A DNA stretch of 64,000 nt from Steromphala cineraria (Eukaryota; Mollusca; Gastropoda; Trochida; Trochidae), in assembly GCA_916613615.1 (NCBI GenBank), contig OU744720.1:9775749-9839748 (forward strand), read 5' to 3'. The first letter of the stretch is position 1; every line of letters starts with the position of its first letter. Position numbers and translations under genes: made by a program. The notes beneath the pieces are model-generated. The model searched no databases. It was not told the DNA's origin and saw nothing but the letters and a program-made list of their open reading frames with translations. Positions 57,860-64,000 of the stretch are shown here, one piece after another.

Positions 57860-58970
57860 CTCTCCCAAAAAAGAAACGCATATATAATTTTTTAAAGAAT
57901 TTTTTACTTTACCTAAAAAACCACAAATGTCACTAAATTTCCATGGTATCAAAGCGAAAATTTACAAATTCATAGACAAAGAGTATGCCAAGAGAAAACT
58001 AGTTTTAGGTATGTTTCCGTATTCTGTTGACCACAAGATGTCGTCGAAGTCAGTGTTATGAATTCCTGCCATTTTCAAAAATTCTTGCTTGACATCCCTT
58101 TGAAAATTGATTGATTCCCTATAATGCATTTCTTCCCAACTATTTCTGCAATGCAATGGCCAGTCGTCGGTGTGTCACGGACGTATTATGACGTTCACGT
58201 ATACGTTTATTTAATTCACATCGTTGATGCCTTATTGGGCTTGAAATGTAGTGTTTGAAAAGTCATAAACAACTTCTTTTCTTTAAATGGGCAGGATTAT
58301 GAGCCATCTGACTCTCTGTACGTTAATTTAAGTTATCATACAATCACACCGTCTCATCCGAATCTGTTGACTTGTGGTATAAACTATTGGCAGAATTGTC
58401 CTTTTTCGACTGTAAAAATCCAAAGTCACGCTATTTTCTAATTGTTGTCACTTACAAATTTGTGTTTATTTAGAAACCCAAAGTCTCCTAAAGTTTATTG
58501 GGTTCAAGATCTTTATTGTAAAATGCCAATTAATAAGAATGAGTTATTTGAAGCCACGAAAAACAGGGGCGATAACTGGCCTTCATGGTCGAATATCGAC
58601 TTCATGGAAACGCTTTTGTACAGTTTGGTGGACTTTAGAACCAAAATCAGGCATGTTGTGAATAATGTGTATCCCTGTGGCAAGAGCATAAAGAGCAATT
58701 TTAGACCCGGATGACGAGATTTTGGGTTTTTGGAGGCAATTCATTGATGCACGGATCTTTAGCTCTTCTGACCGGAAGTGGCCTGTAGGCACGGCGATGA
58801 ATATTCTGATGCCAGACTATTGTGAATCATGAAACTTCGGTTTCAATTTCACGCTCGACATCGTTTTTTATTTCCGACACTTTGTCGATGCATAATGGTA
58901 AGCTTGGTTCCATTTTTTTACACTCGACAAAAATTATCAAAATCACCTATGCGTTTCTTTTTTGGGAGAG
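57860..58970. mobile_element. Non-autonomous Tc1/mariner-type element
   Basis: Perfect 23-bp terminal inverted repeats: left 57860-57882 starts CTCTCCCAAAAAAGAAACGC, right is its exact inverse ending at 58970. TA duplications at 57858-57859 and 58971-58972. Length 1111 bp. No DDE motif or helix-turn-helix could be read in any frame; short frames inside (57962-58156 minus, 58442-58714 plus) match nothing I know. Identical ends suggest recent movement using another element's transposase. Confidence 0.85.
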
Positions 58971-58972
58971 TA

Positions 58973-59355
58973 TATATTTTATGTAGAGATCTTAGTGATC
59001 TTGTTATTAGTGTGAATAGAGTACCCTGCATATAAAGATGTATATTAAAATAGAAACTGTTTTGTTAGCTGATTTGCTTAGTTCCATACTGTTCTGTGTC
59101 TATGTCACATGGTCAAATGAAATGGCTCAGGTGATTTGGTAAAACCAAATAGAACAATTTTAAACTAAACAGTTTCGTTTATATGTTGGAGATAGAACCT
59201 ACAAGACAGCAAAAACATCACTTTCTAAGCTGTATTATGCCTCGCAATTTTGTTTGGAGAAAGAATAACTCTAAAAAAACCATTGAGAACACCCTAACTC
59301 CATTTTGACCAAAAGTGGAGATAGGACAACACTGTTGAAAGGGCAACTAACATAA
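58973..59355. other. AT-rich spacer, nothing recognised
   Basis: No feature seen. Confidence 0.4.
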
Positions 59356-59397
59356 ATTATCCTACCTCATGTAAAAATCTCGATCTCTGATTGGTTC
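59356..59397 (-). repeat. Dispersed repeat fragment, copy 2
   Basis: Inverse of 22412-22453: CTACCTCATGTAA and AATCTCGATCTCTGATTGGT. It is followed by CGCTCGTTGCATAAAAC, faintly like the GTTGCATAACACC inside the GC-rich hairpin at 22008-22144, which hints at a common source element. Confidence 0.6.
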
Positions 59398-62300
59398 ACG
59401 TTCCGCTCGTTGCATAAAACCTTTCGCGGGAATAATAAATACCGATGTTATCCGCTATGCAATGTGATAACTTATAATATTCATTATTATGTTAAGGAGC
59501 ACAAGTGTAACCTTAATTCTATGGCTGTAGGTTTTCTGTCAATGAATGTGGAAAGAAGAAGGAAAATTTCAATAACGTTTTTGTTTATCATATACATGCA
59601 TGAAATCAACTGTGTTTCATTTTGTTGATTCTAGTGTTGACACAATCGTCAACAAATACATTTCTGCAACCGATGGTAATGAAATATATTGAACCTACAG
59701 TCCATCCTGGCTGATTCCAGATTGTTTCGTGTAATTCGTATACAACCCGTAGGTATATCTAACACCCTCCCTACGTCGTTTGCCGTTCCCTCTTACCGGT
59801 TAAATGACGTTTTCCTAGAATCTGTGAGTCGCGATTTCACGTATCACCGAATGAGCGAAAATACCTTTGACTGCGAAAGAATCGATTTGGATTCATTTAC
59901 TACAATTACGAATTACCTACAACAATATGTCATTGGGAGTTCGTTCACGAAACCTTTAACAATTTAACAATTGTCAGGAATTATATGTTATAGAATTGCA
60001 AGATGTGATAACGAAATTAAACGAGTACTCTATGTAGCCTTCTCATAATAAACTGATTACACTCAACGACGAGTCCCCAAATTCATCTTTTCCCTGTCAT
60101 TCGTTATGTTCTGGTCATAGTTTTAGGAGGGGGTCGGGGTCAACATCTGCATTAATCAGCCGTTCTTTTAAATTTTTAGCTTAATACTAAAAGTATATTT
60201 CTAAAAAATGCAAAATCATTATTACATCAAAATCAATTATTTTATTTATATGTTATGTCATAATATTTCATATTCGCATTCCGCGTGTGATTGATTCCTT
60301 AAAGTAAGTTAATCAATAGCCTCACATTTAAGTGTAAAGGTTCTTTAATTTTCCCCCTATTTTAAGGATTCATCAATGTCAATTTATGAGCTAAGACCAT
60401 CTATCTTGGTAACGGAATTAACCATCTAAAGGTGAATGGCTCCACCAATCACATTAGTATAGATTACTAAAATTACCTGTTCCTCAACGTGTGTTATGAT
60501 ACAAGTACCTGTGATAACAGCGTCCAGAGCACCTGCTGGCTTTTTGATTAGCTTAAATTATTTTCCCAAATTAGGGTCGAAAATATCAAAAAAGCTAAAT
60601 TGGTAATAAAGGAATTTGGTATGTGAAAATGATGAACTTAATACACTCAAACCTCACTTTGTACCGAGTCAACATATTATTTTCTGAACACTACTAGACA
60701 AACTTCACCAATCGATGAGTTTGATAGACTCACTGAAACAAAACGTCTTATATCCGCAAATTAACACATTATGATATGTTTTGTTTTGAAGGATTATTCA
60801 GGCAGGTTTGTTGATAGAAATATCATGTATAAAAATCATCCTTTTAACAGAATATCTTCACGTCATAGGCGAAACAAAAATACGTCGTATCAAAAGCGAC
60901 ATGGTTTGTCTCATTACGTATTTATCCTAAGGGAAGATGACCATTCAGTTGACTATTATTATAACGACAGAAAGATCATCACTACTTTAAAGTAGGGATA
61001 TCAGCAGATAAGTATTGTGTTATCAGGAGATAGAGCGGAGAATTATATTTTCATATATCATACAGAAGATAACACACTAAGGACAATGAATTATTGCTAA
61101 CACAACATTGAAGAGACACGTGTTGATGTGTTGATAATTTATATAAATAATAAATAAGTTAAATCATGATTAAATCATTACTCATAGAGGAGACATTAAA
61201 TTAGTTTTAACGAGTTGTATTTCAGCGAAAATGCTTTCTGTCTAGACTGAATTATAAAACCAGTCATTGTTTCGCAATTCAACATGATTACCCTTCAGAT
61301 ATGGATACTCGCAGACCGTAGAAAACTACCAATTTTATTCAGAGAAAGATAACAAAAATAATCTTTAGTTTACATTTCGAAATACCCATTTAATTGCCTC
61401 CTGACCTTAGGGAGGAACAAACGGGTTCGAAATGTTTGTAACGCCGAATCTTTATTAAAAGTAAAAAAGGACGTTTGTCACCGTCGGAAATAAAAGTCAA
61501 TATATATCAAAAACTCTGTTTACTCTGTCAGACCTCCAGTTCATCAGCAAAACAGTCATGTCAAAATCATAAGGCAGTCTATCACAGAAAAGTATTTTGT
61601 TCAAATGCAGTTATATCGCTTATGAAATATACAAGAACACATGTTTAAACAACAATAATAGGATTGAAATACCCGTTATTGACCGATCGAAAATAAAAGC
61701 TATTTAACATACACTTTGATCTGTTTGATGCTTAGGCATATGTTTGATTGAGTTGAAAGCTGTCCATACACGTTAAAAGTGATCAGCAGGTTAAACCAAT
61801 AAGACCTCATGATCAAATATGTCGGACACGCTTAATTTACTGTTCGTAATGTCTAGTAAGTTTCTTAAAAGCCGTAACTATTTATTTAACATATATCTAA
61901 TGAACATGAACAAACTATGTATTAAATAGTAGTCGTCGTAAGTACGTCTTCTTCAGATGACATCGTGTACATAGTTAACTGTACTTGATTGAGAGCAACA
62001 CATTTGCAAAAGAATTACATAACATTCACAGGGGCTACCTGGAAATGGACAAACTTTTTAAAATACGTACACACATATATGAACAAACATTTGTGTTTGT
62101 GTATGACTTGAAATGCGTTATAAGAGATCGAGCCGAAGTTTACAGAATAGATAGGTCAATATCCTATCCCTTTCACATGGACATTGAAAACGATAATGAG
62201 ACCCAACCAGCAATTGGCTCGTCTCCAGCTACTGATTGATTCATCACGCACCTGCACACTGTTACAACTTGAGTCCCCCAACTCATGCTCCATTGTCACT

Positions 62301-62929
62301 CATAATACTTACAAAGGTTATGCTAGATATATAAGCCGGAGAAAGCCAGGCTTTCAGTGACAATGTTTCCAAATCTGCTCTGACCTATGTGTACTGTACC
62401 CAGACACAGCTGACATCCTTACTAGATCGCAGGGTTTCCTGTCTTTTCAATTATCAAGCAGAAATTTCTGAAATTAGATTTTGATGAGGAACCAATTTTA
62501 AAAACATTTTATGGAAAAACGATCGAAATGGTAACGACTTCTATTCGCAGAGTTCCGTCTTTTTCTGGGATAACAACATAATTTATTGAATAATAACGTA
62601 CTAACGATTTACTAATCTTATTTAGAACTAAAGCATTTTCCATGTTAAAATGTAATTACAGGGAACGAACCAGATTTGGCAATAAAAGAGCATCTGCCAC
62701 GTCAGCAGCTTGTAATGACTGAGACTCAATGCTCAACATGAAACTGAATTGTTTCAAATACGAGTTGGTAACAAAACATAATTAGTTAGTACTGAATATG
62801 TAAAGAAGAGAATTCGTTATTCAAGAATACAATCGCAAAACACTTGACACAAACGCTGTAATTTGACATGTAAATAGGCCTCGCATGAGCCTCGGTTACA
62901 ACTCTCTGCGTGTTATTTCTTAAAACGTA
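59398..62929. other. AT-rich spacer with unassigned short frames
   Basis: Plus-strand frames at 59689-59967 (preceded by ACCTACAG, a possible acceptor), 60771-60995 and 61985-62239 have balanced charged composition but no recognised domain. GAGTCCCC.AA.TCAT followed by a GTCA segment occurs after the first (about 60072) and after the last (about 62271), a weak sign of another local duplication. Confidence 0.3.
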
Positions 62930-63030
62930 GGATGATCAGTCGAAAGGGCACGTATCCCGCAAGATGGCAGTACGCCACGCCCGGTCGTGTGTGATTGTGT
63001 GTAGTGTACACTGTGCAAGTGAGTTGTATG
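62930..63030 (+). promoter_or_regulatory. CpG-dense patch with possible first exon
   Basis: About eight CpG dinucleotides fall within 60 bp (62933-62990), unusual here. CGCAAGATGGCAGT at 62959-62972 resembles the YY1/TISU element that doubles as a start codon context in TATA-less genes with very short leaders. The ATG (62964) opens 18 codons (MAVRHARSCVIVCSVHCA) up to GCAA|GTGAGT at 63019, a good donor. The combination suggests a transcription start, but no second exon was identified. Confidence 0.25.
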
Positions 63031-64000
63031 TGCAAACTAAGTACTTAAAACTTACACGTGTTCCTTACCTACGTTGTTCTTACTGATCATTTTTTCATTT
63101 ATCTTGGGAAGGACTTATGCTAAAGACGTCTGTGCTTTTAACGTGTTTTGTATATGCGGAACGTGCTTTCTTCACACGGTTCGCGTAAGTTCTGATGAAT
63201 CATTTTATAGTTAAACATGGGAAGTGCCATTTAAGTATGGTCTACGCTCTTTTAATGCGAAAAACGCACGTGCTAAGTACTCACTTCGTACAGCAAGTGA
63301 CATTTGGAAAATTCGTAGACGTATGTAATAATGTTCATTATTACAAAACAGGATATTCCTAAATACCGGCATTGTGAAGCAGAAATGAATACATTTATAT
63401 TAAACAAAAAGAGACATAGTTTAAAGAGTCACGTCTACATTAAAAACAACGAGGGAGGTTAACATAAAAGAAAAGTTAGTACATGGATATTACTATCGAC
63501 AAAACAATGCAACCAGATAGGTAAATGTGAATTACAAGAGTGTAACATGCAAAGATACAAATGCAGAACTAAACCTACGGTGTTTTCTACAGCACCTGTA
63601 TAATATTCTTGACGTAGACCAAGCAGTTGGACAACTTACGAAGATCGACCTATATTAATAAAAAGTCATTTCTCAACACATTCGGCTAATTTGTCTCCGA
63701 ACAAACGCTGTCACACAAATGAAGAAAGAAAGATGCCATCACCTCAAAACTTAAAACTGATATGACAGTTTACATATACTCGTACCAGTACGTTCAACAG
63801 ACCTGTAACTTGACCAATAGAAATATAACACTAATAACATTGAATATTTATGATAGATAAAACAACATAAGATATAAGAATCAAATGCAACAGAAGAATC
63901 TATAAGGGTCGTTATTACACGAAAAGCATTTAACATTGTTTAGGTCAGAAAGATATGAGAGCAGTTTGTGACACATATAAGTACAAGCAAGTGTCGGATG
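63031..64000. other. AT-rich spacer to end of window
   Basis: A 61-codon minus-strand frame at 63751-63936 has no motif. Nothing recognised. Confidence 0.4.

Overview
This window looks like animal nuclear DNA. It is AT-rich, has almost no long open reading frames, shows GT-AG splice signals, and is crowded with cut-and-paste DNA transposons, MITEs, SINE-type repeats and a LINE end. There is no bacterial operon structure, no rRNA, no CRISPR array and no complete tRNA gene. The repeat repertoire fits a marine lophotrochozoan, probably a mollusc: Tc1 elements, foldback repeats starting CCGTATTTCCTC, and GACGGACGG repeats ending in a hairpin plus GATGAGCTAAAAAT. That placement is inference from repeat style, not from a sequence search.

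Layout. 1-18 kb: a 370-bp MITE (81-450), an internally deleted Tc1 element (1641-2790), a paired CRE palindrome (5601-5670), a 155-bp Tc1-related MITE (7472-7626), a second copy of the first MITE (9397-9720), a MITE with a 10-bp target duplication (12858-13020) and a frameshifted bZIP-like fragment (14261-14408). 18-31 kb: three diverged segmental copies, each carrying blocks m, A and B in the same order about 5 kb apart; block B has a TATA-like box followed by a conserved ATG. 33.8-38 kb: a dead Tc1 copy, a local duplication, a LINE-tailed SINE, a foldback element and a tRNA-type SINE. 40.5-42.8 kb: a composite repeat with a 146-bp tandem core, then five 79-bp tandem repeats. 43.9-46.5 kb: a pogo/Tigger-like element with an intact transposase gene, the only well-supported complete gene here; a small first exon and intron can be read upstream of its main exon. 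47-57 kb: a second set of diverged tandem blocks (d and e), a roughly 880-bp foldback element, a third MITE copy, a LINE 3' end and a nearly intact Tc1 element (54810-56341). 57.8-59 kb: a non-autonomous Tc1-type element. The rest is AT-rich spacer; a CpG-dense possible first exon lies near 62.96 kb.

The supported genes are transposases. The pogo-like gene is open throughout. The best Tc1 gene keeps its DD34E residues but ends early at one stop. The other Tc1 copies are pseudogenes. No host gene of known function could be identified. Host exons may be present, but without transcript data or a homology search I can only list candidates.
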